Assembly (NCBI GenBank): GCA_034440635.1
Contig: JAOTON010000777.1
Span: forward strand, 25,529-89,528
DNA length: 64,000 nucleotides
Reading direction: 5' to 3'
Origin: Lepas anatifera
Taxonomy: Eukaryota > Arthropoda > Thecostraca > Lepadidae
Shown here: one piece after another, positions 10,775-20,352 of the stretch
Position numbering within the stretch: position 1 is the first letter of the stretch
Layout: every line of letters begins with the position of its first letter
Translations under genes and position numbers: made by a program
The notes under the pieces: model-generated
The model's input: the letters and a program-made list of their open reading frames with translations, nothing else
Database searches by the model: none
Told to the model about the DNA's origin: nothing

Positions 10775-12250
10775 TATTCACGTCCACCCAACATGAACTT
10801 CACTTTTTCAGAGCAACGAGTTCACCACGACTGAAAATAAACGTTCAAAATCTATACCGCGTTCAACAATGCGCCGGATATGAAGCAGCCGCGCCAGACG
10901 TCAGTCCCTCTACTGGCGTTTTCAAAAAAATCCGCCAGGTGCCAACACTTTCGATGACCGGGGCCACCCTGCGTAATCTCTTTTAGTGCAGATGGCGCTT
11001 CAGTCTTCTTTCGCACCCGCTTAGATATATTCTTCAAAATAAACAAATGGTGCCGACGACGGCGCAACTTCTTGTACAGTACGTATCAACCTGTGTCGAT
11101 TGAAAATGTCGGAAGGAGGGTGGTGAGTGACAATAATTGAAATATTGGAGCAAATTTGGTGGAAAAGACCAGTAACAGTTACTCAAACCCTTAAAGTATG
11201 TTGCCTAAGCACAGATACATAAACATATACAAAACAAGGGGCAAAAATGGCGCTTCAAGGACAAACATCCAGATGCACAATTACAACGGAATATCACTTC
11301 CAACTAAGCCCACCCAGGAAACTCCGAGCAAAAAGGGCTAAGAACTTCAACAAGTGGGCTGGGTAAGCACGCTCAACCAATTTAAAGCGAAAAATCTGAA
11401 GTTTAGCGGCAAAATTTACTGCAGAATCGCACCACACGTCTTCTGGAGGATGGGTTTTTTTAAATTTAATTTGTTTAAAAAATTGAAAGCCGTTTTAATA
11501 CGAATCAAAGAAGACAATTTTTTGCTACTAGCTTTGCGTAGCAACAGACCTATGCTTGGCCTCCATATTTGGAAATCCATACATGGACATTAGTTTGTGT
11601 GTGTGTGTTGGTTGGTTGTTGGGAAGGAAGAGGCGGGTTGGAGAACTACCTAGGTATGTAAAACATTAATTGTCAGTTCCTTCATCCAGTACATCAACTC
11701 GCATAATTCTTCATAAACAGCCAAAAACAGTCCTGTAGTCACATGGCAGCTGTAAAAGTGATATGTCAAATTGCTCCTGTGCTTTGGTGATTTGATCTTA
11801 AGGCTCATGAAGGTATTTGTGTCCGGACCTTTCCTGATAAAACTTGGGTAAGCCTATTGATTGAATGTTTATGGATGGACTGAAGGGATGTGTGATACAG
11901 CTTGAATTTGGATTGATGTATAATTTCTTAGGCACCTTTTAAGGGTTTAACATGCAAACGTTTCCTCAGAGAGCATTGCCAGATAATTGTGGCCATTTTT
12001 CATGATAGTAGGTAAGGATTTCCTGAAGCTCTAGTTCATACTTTATGTTGATTTTTTTATGTAATGATGATATAGATATGCTTAATATGTTTCGCTCCTA
12101 ATCCACAAGAATTAGTATGTTTAAAAGCCAAAAAGTGGGAAAAAGGATGCCGGGACCAGGCCTGGACCACATCTTTCTCACCGGGACTAGGCCGACCAAG
12201 AAATGTTGGCCGGGACCGGGACCGGCTTTTTCCAAAAAGTCCCACCTCTA

Positions 12251-12967
12251 ACGTGTAGGGAATGCCAGACTGAGTTGTACTCTCCGTGTACAGAGATTAG
12301 TAGGTACAGTGCTGTGCCGTCGTTGTTTATATCATCTGCCAGGGGATGTCCTCAAACCTTGACAAATCAAGAAAGTAGTTTTAAAAGCAGCTAATTGAAG
12401 TTTTTAGTTTCTGTTTTGACCCATTTCAAGGTTTATGTGCAGAACAAGATTTTTGTTACTCTCTAATTCTATCTGGCACTTATATTCCTTACATTTTAGT
12501 GTTTTGAGCCAACCAAAGGAAGAAAATAGAAAATAGAGATGTGGCTTCCTAAGAGTGAATTATTGCATGATTATTAGCTTAGGACTTTTTATGGCGTGCA
12601 CCCTCAGAGTCGAAAAGTCTAAATGTGTGCCAAACTGCATTTGTCTGTATGATTTTGCATGCAATTGCTAATATTGAATGGAAAATACTAGGCAGTGTGT
12701 ATGCTTTTGAAACTGTATATTTTACGCCACTTATTTTTGTTAATTACTGATATCGGGATGGTTGTAGCTTTGATATAAATAATATTAAGTTCCCTATTAT
12801 TAGGAAATTGGAATATGGAGTTGTTTAAAAGTATTTGCAAACATTTCTAAAATGTCAGCTATGTGATCATATACCTATGTTAAAAAAGTGCGGAGTCAAC
12901 TCAACTCCCGACTCACAGCTTAGGGACTGACATTCTGACTCAACTCAACTGGTCGAGCAGTTGAGTC
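12251..12967. other. Unrecognised AT-rich sequence ending in a GAGTC/GACTC-rich tract
   Basis: No gene was seen. From about 12892 the sequence becomes a degenerate run of GAGTC and GACTC words ('gagtcaactcaactcccgactcac...'). The same run resumes right of the LTR element at 15847-15945, so the LTR element split one simple-repeat locus. Confidence 0.55.
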
Positions 12968-13141
12968 TGTTATGTTGCTCTGTGGTTCTTGGTTACTTTG
13001 AGTACATTAAAATACGGACTGTATCAAACGGTGTGTTGTTTATTTTCAAGTTTCCACAAGAGAGCACCAGATTGTTGTTGTGGCTCATTGCCAGCTGGGT
13101 TGCCAGATTGGCATCTATAGTTCTAGAGGACCTCTATAACA
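12968..13141 (-). repeat. 3' LTR (left copy)
   Basis: 174 bp, TG...CA bounded, with about a dozen mismatches by eye to 15673-15846. It is preceded on the - strand by the polypurine tract at 13142-13151. Confidence 0.88.
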
Positions 13142-13315
13142 TCCCCTTTTCACAGTTTGGGTTGAACGCGCTATCAGGTTTGACAACTCAGACATGAAGC
13201 ACCTGCCACTACACTGCCGACTCTGCACACATCAAAGTAACGTGGGCTCCAATCAAACATGCTCTGGGCTTTGAACATATCACGAGCCGCATCTCCACTC
13301 GGCATCAGCACTACA

Positions 13316-13849
13316 CTACAGGTTCAGCTTGTTCGGCGGCACAATCACACGTCCAGATCGTGTAGCGCGGACACCGTCTGGGATGTCAGGCTCTCGGGGC
13401 TCACGAGCAGGTGACGCTGGAGGTGGTTGCAGAGTGCGGTCACCCGCTGGCGTTTCAGCGCCACGCAGGTGCCGACGATTTCGACGATATTCGGCTCTGT
13501 CTCCCATCTGTATCAGGAATGAGCGAGGCTCTTGCGCCGAAGAGATCACAGTTGCTGGTGCCCACCGATCTGTGATGGGGTTCTGTGTGTGAACAGGTTG
13601 ACCGGGCTGCAGGGTTGGGAGTGCAGAGGATGCATTTCTGTAAAACTGTTTCTTCATCGTGTCCTGGTGATCTTGCATTCGGTCGTGGATGTCTTCATGC
13701 ATGCTTGTAGTCATGGATTTGACCGGCAAACTACCTCGCAGTTTCCGTCCCATCAAGAGTTGACCTGGGCTCGGAATGTGGGAGGAGACGGGCGTTGAGC
13801 GAAGCGCGAGGAGCGCTTTGTTTATATCACCCCCTGCCTTTTTCATCAT
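13316..13849 (-). pseudogene. Gypsy integrase C-terminal region
   Basis: This 177-codon frame starts just after the SINE insertion. It covers the end of the integrase catalytic core (INKALLALRSTP, SPGQLLMGRKLR) and the C-terminal domain (PTLQPGQPV..QNPITDRWAPATVI...EYRRNRRHLR). A Pro/Arg tail follows. The pattern matches Gypsy-family Pol of the K02A2.6-like type found in many invertebrates. The C-terminal domain helps bind LTR ends and chromatin. The stop lies at 13316, about 175 bp before the 3' LTR. Confidence 0.85.
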
Positions 13850-13850
13850 T

Positions 13851-14209
13851 GCCGCCCCGGTAGCTCAGTTGGTAGAGCGTTGGGCTCCGGCCCGCTGCTC
13901 AGAAGCATGCAGTGGCAGTGCATGTCCAGGCTTGGGATCGGTTCCCCTGAGACGCTCCGGCGCTCAATAGTTTACCCGACGTACAGGTCGGCTGGCAACT
14001 GACTGGTGAGAGGGTGACCTGAGCGGGGCGGCCGTCCCTGTGCTTTGTGGGACGTTAAACTTTGGCTTCTAAATTAACCCTCCATTGAGGGAGTTGCTCG
14101 TTCGGGTGGTGGGGTCGGGGTCTCCGTGACAAGTCCCTTGATGACTTTAGTGAGACTCCGACTCCAGCAGCCTTACCAGGAACAACCTGAACAAAATTTA
14201 TAAAAAATT
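13851..14209 (+). mobile_element. tRNA-derived SINE inserted in the integrase gene
   Basis: The head reads like a tRNA: GCCCCGGTAGCTCAGTTGGTAGAGCG contains a good pol III A-box (TAGCTCAGTTGG at 13861), and a degenerate B-box lies near 13938 (GGATCGGTTCCC). The body ends with 'gtgggacgttaaactttggc', then a less clear tail up to an A-rich stretch near 14200. The insertion splits integrase: coding resumes at about 14210 on the right and 13849 on the left. A target duplication is not clear; only about 4-5 bases (ATTGC) match. The exact right edge is approximate. Confidence 0.75.
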
Positions 14210-14552
14210 GCTTCAGGGTCTGGATAGTCTTTTCAATGAAGCCGTTGCTCTGCGGGTAATGGGGTGAGCTCGTGATGTGGGTGAAGTTCCACTCCTTGCT
14301 GAGTGCAGCGAACTGCTCGCTAACATACTGAGGTCCGTTGTCACTCCGAACTACATCGGGTATTCCATGTTCACTGAAGATCTGCTGGAGTGCGGTGATA
14401 ACAGTGGCACTGCTACAGCTTTGAGGCATCTTTCTTACGAGCGAGAACTTCGAGTAGTAGTCAGATACTGCCAGATACGTTGATCCGTCGTAGAAGAACA
14501 GATCTGTGCCGACAATCTCCCATGGGCGTCTGGGGAGGTCCATGCGCACCAT
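14210..14552 (-). pseudogene. Gypsy integrase catalytic core
   Basis: The frame shows the DDE core: the first Asp in GTDLFF, the second in RSDNGPQYVS and the Glu in PQSNGFIEKTIQ, all present. The core catalyses 3'-processing and strand transfer of LTR DNA. The translated frame continues past 14210 to 14055 only by running through the SINE, so its last 50 or so residues are not integrase. It joins 13316-13849 when the SINE is disregarded. Confidence 0.85.
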
Positions 14553-15043
14553 GGGTTCTTTGCGTTGACTGTTAGCGTGCTCTTGGCACGTCGGTCACGC
14601 AGCTGTCACCCTGTCAATGTCGTTGTTTATGTTCGACCAGAACACACACTCTTGAGCACGTGGCGGCACTTGACTTGTCCCTGGTGTCCTTCATGGATCT
14701 TGGCGTGGATGTCCTCCTGCATGCTTCTCGGTATTACTACTCGGTATCCTTTCAGGATCAGGCCGTCCTCCACTGACAGTTCATCACGGAATGCCCATTA
14801 CGGCCGCAGGTTGGTTGGCAGGTCCTTCCGGCTGTCTGGCCAGCCGGCGACGACGACGTCACGGAGGGCTTGGAGCTCTTGGTCAGACTCCGTCTCGGTT
14901 TTGAGCTGCTGCAACTTGTTTGCACCGAACTGAATGAGGTGGATCTGAACGTCGAGTGGAATATTGTTCGCTTTGGAGACTGGCAGACGAGACAGACCAT
15001 CAGCCAGTACCAGCTGCTTCCCTGGCTTGTACGTATGGTGAGA
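14553..15043 (-). pseudogene. Gypsy Pol linker and integrase N-terminal region, frame-broken
   Basis: Between RNase H and the integrase core, short pieces in different - strand frames read as the usual Gypsy inter-domain sequence (an ADGLSRLPVS-like segment near 14990 and an HEGHQGQVKC-like zinc-binding segment near 14680). Several stops and shifts break it. Confidence 0.6.
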
Positions 15044-15530
15044 TCATAGTCGAAGCAACATTCTCTTCAGACGGGGTGGTGCTGCTCGGAGGTTCTTGAG
15101 CTGTATCATCCCCAGTGGCTTATGATCGCTCTCGACGACGAAGTCACGTCCGAAGAGGTATGTATGGAAGCGTTCACAGCCGAAGACCACGGCGAGGAGT
15201 TCAGGTTCGATATTTGCGTACCTCTGTTCCGTGTCTGACAGAGACTTTGAGGCGAACGCGACCGGCTTCCCGTCCTGCACCAAGACGGCTCCAAGTCCTT
15301 TTGCGACGCGTCGACCTGCAGGGTTGTCTCCTTGCTGGCGTTGAAGTACGCCAGGGTGGTCTCTTCGCAGATGAGATCTCGGATGCGGCAGAAAGCGCGC
15401 TCGTGAGTCGGATTCCACGCAAACTCGACGTCCTGCTTCAGAAGGCATCGCAGGGGTTTCGTAGCGTCAGGAGCTTTTGTATGAACGGTGACATGTATGT
15501 GACGATGCCCAAGAACTTTTGGAGCTCTTT
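15044..15530 (-). pseudogene. Gypsy RT thumb and RNase H region, frameshifted
   Basis: Across two - strand frames I read KELQKFLGIVTYM (RT thumb, near 15525), NPTHERAF, then RNase H with LQVDAS, AVLVQDGKPVAFASKSL, RYANIEPELLAVVF and VESDHKPL. The Asp-Glu-Asp acidic residues of RNase H are present. RNase H removes the RNA template during reverse transcription. A frameshift lies near 15300. The RT fingers and palm, including the YxDD catalytic box, are missing because the frame is fused upstream to an integrase C-terminal piece. Confidence 0.8.
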
Positions 15531-15672
15531 CTTGCTGGTGCCCACCGACCTGTGATGGGGTTCTGTGTGTGAACAGGTTGACCGGGCTGCAGGGTTGGGA
15601 GTGCAGTGGATGCGTTTCTGTCAAACTGTTTCTTCATCGTGTCCTGGCGATCTTGCATTTGGTCGCAGATGA
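15531..15672 (-). repeat. Second copy of an integrase C-terminal segment next to the 5' LTR
   Basis: 15532-15668 repeats 13550-13688 with a few differences (both include 'cctgtgatggggttctgtgtgtgaac' apart from one base). It encodes QDTMKKQF..NAS..PTLQPGQPV. In an intact element the primer-binding site and gag should lie here. Copy-choice during reverse transcription or recombination is the simplest explanation. Confidence 0.85.
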
Positions 15673-15846
15673 TGTTATATTGCTCTGTGGTTCTTGATTA
15701 CTTGGAGTACATTGAAATACGGACTGTATCAAACGGTGTGTTGTTTATTTTCAAGTTTCCACAAGAGAGCGCCAGATAGTTGTTTTGGCTCGTTGCCATC
15801 TAGGTTGCCAGATTGGCATCTATAGTTCTAAAGAACCTCTATAACA
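15673..15846 (-). repeat. 5' LTR (right copy)
   Basis: This matches 12968-13141, is TG...CA bounded, and is followed by the duplication GAGTC at 15847-15851. Confidence 0.88.
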
Positions 15847-15950
15847 GAGTCGCCTCAGACTCAACCCAAATCTGAATGTGAGCCGACTCAACCCTGACTC
15901 GAGGAAATTTTGAGTCGACTCAGAGTCGACTCTGACTCTGAGTCGCGAAT
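15847..15950. repeat. GAGTC/GACTC-rich simple repeat
   Basis: Degenerate runs such as 'gagtcgactcagagtcgactctgactctgagtc' form many short palindromes. It continues the tract that ends at 12967 on the other side of the LTR element. Confidence 0.7.
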
Positions 15951-15992
15951 AAACAAATCTGGTGAAGATAGAGGGACACGATTTAAACTGTA

Positions 15993-16538
15993 TGAATCCT
16001 CGCAGCGAGCCGAATTGAATGCTATATAATATGACCTTGCTAGGTCAAATCAAGGATTTGACCTAACCTGAGGTCAGATCAAAGTCAAATTAGGTAAAAT
16101 TCATATCATTATAACTGCAAAGGCAAGGCGAATCTAATGTAATTAGAATAAATACTCTGTCACCATCTGTTACTAAGTTATTCAGTTAAAACCATTTTTC
16201 CCATGTATTTGCAACGGAGAGGCCACGGCTCGTACCGGACCTTAGGTCATCGATATGAAAAATACCAGAACATATTTAGTGGGTCAATTATATGATATGA
16301 GTTTCAATCCGATAAGTTCAACCTGTTCAGACTTATGTTATCTTAAACTTTTTTAGGTCAAGTCACTGGACCTGTACTGGTGACCGGACCTGGGATGACC
16401 TTACCTTAAAATTTTGATAGAAGTTGCAAAAATGATGATAGAAAAGGTATACCAAGTACGGCGGCGGTACGCCTCGCCGTTTTTGTGCTGTCGCAAAAAA
16501 CCCAAGGGGGCGGGTGCCCACCCCCGTCAATGCGCTTG
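15993..16538. mobile_element. Partial copy of the AGGTCA-rich element family
   Basis: Its right end 'gggggcgggtgcccacccccgtcaatgcgcttg' followed by TTCA matches, inverted, the left end of 42448-43282. Its left part ('gaatcctcgcagcgagccgaatt...gaccttgctaggtca') matches, inverted, 42950-43015. It carries about seven AGGTCA/TGACCT words. The opposite terminus is missing. Confidence 0.75.
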
Positions 16539-16544
16539 TTCACT

Positions 16545-16708
16545 ATCTTTTGCCCTCAGGATGATCTGCGGTGGCGCGCCCGGTGGTGGCGCTGGTGGCC
16601 TGCCCTTGGCCCGCGCTGCGCGCGCCAGCCGGCCGGTCGGCGTGCCTCGATGTCGGTGCGTGGTCGCGTGCTGCCCGCTGGCGGCAGCTTTTGCGTCCGC
16701 GGTGGGGC
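16545..16708 (-). other. GC-rich open frame, part 1 (continues at 18807-19235 across the hAT)
   Basis: The - strand is open and rich in Arg, Ala, Pro and Thr. When the hAT element at 16717-18798 and one copy of its duplication are left out, this frame joins the one at 18807-19235. No family was recognised. It might be a degraded gag-like tail or simply GC-rich sequence lacking stops. Confidence 0.3.
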
Positions 16709-16716
16709 CTGCTGAT

Positions 16717-18798
16717 TAGAGGTGGGACTTTTTGGTCCCGTGGTCCCGGCGCCGGGACCAGGTTTGGTCCCGGCGGGACTAAAGCCGGGACCACAGGCTA
16801 GACGCCGGGACTGTGCCGGGACCAGAGCCAGTCTGGACCAAGCGAAATTCATGATAATGGTTTCTACATTTCATCCAAAACTAAAATATGAGACAAAACA
16901 TAACTGTGACTTTCCAGAAATTCATTGTCTCCTTGATACAATTTTCCAACTTTATAATATGAGAAAAAGTATCAATTCAGTTAGATGAAAGAGATAAAAT
17001 AAAGTTGCACACACACACAGTACAGAACTCAGCTCTCATTAAGTTTCATTCTTTGGAAACCACATTTTTAGATGCAATTCCTATTCCTTCACTTGACTAC
17101 AAAGCAACTCAGTGACAACCAAAATACAACCCGAAAATGGTGGGTACTGGGGTCAAAATCACTTTGAATTGAAGAAAACCGTGTTTTGCATATACGTACA
17201 TGGAAGGCATTGAAACAAAAGCTGGATTGAAAAGAGAATTCTGGAATTGATTGGAAACGGCTGTCCCTACCAACCGCACTGTTTCAATTTCCTTAGTTCT
17301 CTCTCTCGAAAAAATACTCAACGATATTTTAAATTACGTCTGCGAGTTATGTAGTGATCAAAACGTGAATGGCTTCAATTTCTTCAACCACATTCAACTA
17401 CCGCACCACGCTTCGCGTTGTTAGAGCCTTTTTTAGTGGCCTTCCTACGATCAGCCAACGGCCGGCCGCGTTTCCATCGCAGGCATCTACGGCGAACACT
17501 GCCAGCCGCCATGTCCGAGATGGGCCAAGCTCGCTTGGTCCATTTCGGTCAGGCAGCCACCAGAGCTCGCCGTGATGTCCGCGATGCAGACGCGGCCGAC
17601 ATTCATTCAAACACCAGCGCCACGGAGGGTCATTTTCTCGAAAGAAGGTGATCCTACGCAGCACGGAGGTTTGAATGGTAAACAACTAAGGGCGAGGGGT
17701 AAAAACAAAAAGAATAACAAGGATAAAAACAACTGTGCGCCATTGTTGTCTTTGAGGAAAAATTCAACCAAGTAGAGGCTCAAGCCTCAGTAGCCTCAAG
17801 GCAAAAAAGTATTGAAGACACGTGATAATTCATCAATTATATTTTTTATTCTCCTGCTAAACGCGATAATTTACTATTTGTCTTTAGTGTGCCGTCTGTG
17901 GCTGCTTTTATATTTTGCCTATTACAAGCAAATATTGTTATTAGCATTAATAATTGACAATTTTGATTTGACTAGAGTAATAGAATGCCGTTTTAACACG
18001 AATCAAAGAAGACAGTTTTTGCTACTAGCTTTTCTGCTCACAGTTTATGCTTGGCCTTTAAATCCATGCATGGTCGATTAAAGGCCTTGCATGGGCTAGG
18101 AACCGTGGCATGGGCGACATTTTTGGTGTGGTGTGTTGGGGAGGAAGGAAGGAAGGCGGGGCTTCTTACCTAATTGTTTTTGGAGAACTACCTAGGTATG
18201 TAAAATATTAATTGTCAGTTCCTTCATCCAACGTGTCAACTCACATAATTCTTCATAAACAGTCAAAAACAGTCGTTAAGTCACATACCAACTTGAAAAG
18301 TGATCTGTCAAATTGCTCCTGTGCTTTGGTGATTTGATTAAGGCTCTTGCAGGTATTTGTGTCCTGACCTTCCCTGATAAAACTCAGATATGCTGATTGA
18401 TTGAATGTTTATGGATGGACAGAAGGGAGGTGTGATACTGCTTAAATTTGTATTGATGTACAGTTTCTTACCTTTAAGGGTTTAAAATGCAAATGTTTCC
18501 TCAGCATTGTGAGATAATTGTAGCCATTTTTCATGATAGTAGGTATGGATTTCCTGAAGCTATGGTTCATACTTTATGTTGATTCACTTATGTACTGATG
18601 ATATGAATTTTCTTAATATGTTTGGCTCTTAATCCACAAGAAATTATTATGTTTAAAAGCCAATAAGTGGGGAAAAAGGCTGCCGGGACCAGGCCTGGAC
18701 CACATCCTTCCTCGCTGGGACCAGGCCGGGACCAAGTAATGTTGGCCGGGACCGGGACCGGGACCGGGACCAGCTTTTTCCAAAAAGTCCCACCTCTA
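16717..18798. mobile_element. hAT-type transposon with 8-bp target duplication CTGCTGAT
   Basis: The left end TAGAGGTGGGACTTTTTGG and right end CCAAAAAGTCCCACCTCTA are inverted repeats of each other. The flanks are CTGCTGAT at 16709-16716 and at 18799-18806. Eight-base duplications are characteristic of hAT elements. Subterminal regions are dense in GGGACC/GGTCCC words (16733-16830 and 18680-18775), probably transposase-binding repeats. There is no transposase frame in the 2082 bp, so it is non-autonomous. A related copy ends at 12250. Confidence 0.9.
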
Positions 18799-18806
18799 CT
18801 GCTGAT

Positions 18807-19235
18807 GCCTCTTGGGGAGGTGCTGCGCGTGGCCGTAGGGTGCGCTGCGGCGGCATCGGCGTAGGGCCTGCCGCCCCCGCTCCCCCGTCTGGGTTTGACT
18901 GCGGTGGCGCGTCGCGCTGCTGTCCGTGTGCGGCGTTGGCTGGTGCGCTCTGGTGGCCGCCGGGTGGTGCATGGGTGTTTGGCGTGTGCTACCGCCTCTC
19001 GTCTCGATGAGGTTGGTGTGTCGTTTGGGTCCAGTTGGCACTGGCGGGCGGGCGTGCGGGCTGCGCGTTGCGGGCGTGGGGTCAGTGCGTCGCGGGCGGT
19101 GCGTGTCGGGCGTATGTTGGGCGCGGTGTGAGCGCGTTCGGCTGACACGATGGTATGGACCCCAGAGGTGGGGATGCTGAGGACGTGGTCTGTGATTCTT
19201 AATCTGCCCGGTCTCAATTGTTTTATGTGTATCAC
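18807..19235 (-). other. GC-rich open frame, part 2
   Basis: The - strand is open from 19235 to the hAT. It is rich in Arg, Thr, Pro and Ala with no recognised domain, and it continues in frame into 16545-16708 at the empty site. The function is unknown, and high GC alone may keep it open. Confidence 0.3.
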
Positions 19236-20352
19236 GTTTTATCTCGTACTGCCTGACATCATGGCTTGTTCGCCTCCCCGGGCGTTATATAGGGAGCCCG
19301 GCACGGGGGAGGTGGATATGGATGGACCGTTGATGGGCTTCATTTTTGTGTTTGCCGCGTATACTGCATGTTTGAAATATACTGTATGGATATAAGATGG
19401 TAGCGAGCCCAAGAGACAGTCTAAAGAGACACCCAGAGACCAGAGCCCTTTCTGGAGCACAGCTATTGCATCTGTGTAGTATTCACTCCAGGCAGGAATT
19501 CTGACACTTAGCTTTCCATCTCATGTGTTGACGATGTCAGCATCTCCCCTTCAACACGTCGGGTTCCTATTCGATGTGTGATTGCTCTGCGCTGTCTCAA
19601 GGGGTTAGCTTTGCGGAGTGCAGCTGTCTATCTTTTGGCGTGGTGTCTGTTGGATGAGGCTGAGCATTCTGGGAACCTTAGGCCTGTGATTGCTTTGCGT
19701 TTTCTATAGCGAAGCAATCACGGACCGCAACAGACCAGTACAGCTACTTTCTGCAGCTCAGGTATGCAGAATGTAGATCCCTGCCCTCGCGAGCATTCAG
19801 ACGACCAGATGTTTCGTACACCAGCTGCATCCGTCCGGGATACCGCGCGCGTGCCTGAACATCGTGGCAGCAAATTGTTTTTCATGAGAAGTGTTGTGGA
19901 CTCGGTGCTTCTTCTTCAATTTCTGATTCGTAGCTGTAGTATTTGTAGTATCGGTAGCTGTAGTAGATATAACACTAGCATCCCCTTACTTATTTACGGC
20001 CTGGTTTGTCTACTTTGTTTGTACTCAAATGTCGCCTTACTTTTAACTGACCCATTTCAGGATTTTCAGAAACTTTGTGTATCATTTGGTGTCCAATTTT
20101 GTCTGGTTTTGTACGGATCCATGCACTGGGATGCCTCCAGGGCCTGTGGGTGTGGGAATGGAGCAGGGGAACTGACCTGGCGACGGATGCTGGGAGTCCT
20201 AGTGGTGGAACAATCATTGCCCACTCCACTCCTGATGGATACAGAGTCTATCGACTGGCCAATACTACTAGCATTTCACATTTACGATACATTCATGGCC
20301 CCTTTTTCAGGACTTTCAGGAAGTAGCAATATATCCCCTCCGTGTCCTTATC
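19236..20352 (+). other. Unrecognised region upstream of I-element remains
   Basis: A 200-codon + strand frame (19764-20366) with hydrophobic runs crosses this area but resembles no family I know. A short TAG/TAC-rich repeat lies at about 19930-19975. It may be 5' sequence (UTR or gag remnant) of the decayed I element that begins at 20353. Confidence 0.3.

Larger units (their letters stand above)
9012..12250. mobile_element. Degraded hAT-like copy with internal insertions (same family as 16717-18798)
   Basis: 9012-9140 aligns with 17226-17350 (shared 'gagaattctggaattg' and 'ctgtttcaatt'). 11490-12250 aligns with 17985-18798 and includes the terminal CCAAAAAGTCCCACCTCTA end and the GGGACCGGGACC subterminal run. 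The equivalent left terminus (TAGAGGTGGGAC) was not found, and the middle is longer than in the other copy, consistent with insertions (9790-10042, the 10133 repeat, the THAP segment). A short palindromic AT-rich tract (9160-9260) contains several ATATA/TATAT inverted repeats. Confidence 0.55.
12968..15846 (-). mobile_element. Rearranged Gypsy-type LTR retrotransposon with target duplication GAGTC
   Basis: Two direct repeats of 174 bp (12968-13141 and 15673-15846) start TGTTAT and end ATAACA. They are flanked by the 5-bp duplication GAGTC (12963-12967 and 15847-15851). On the - strand a purine tract GAAAAGGGGA (13151-13142) abuts the 3' LTR, which fixes the orientation. The internal part, about 2.5 kb, holds RT-thumb/RNase H and integrase remains. 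Gag, protease and most of the polymerase are absent. An integrase C-terminal piece is duplicated next to the 5' LTR, and a SINE interrupts integrase. It is therefore a non-autonomous deletion derivative that nonetheless seems to have integrated as a unit. Confidence 0.9.

Noticed and set aside
13851..13940. A functional tRNA gene
   Set aside because: The A-box is good, but the anticodon region and B-box are not tRNA-like and the sequence continues into a SINE body.
17398..17685. Overlapping open frames on both strands inside the hAT at 16717-18798
   Set aside because: No transposase motif (no hAT dimerisation or DDE signature) and overlapping frames on both strands; probably chance.
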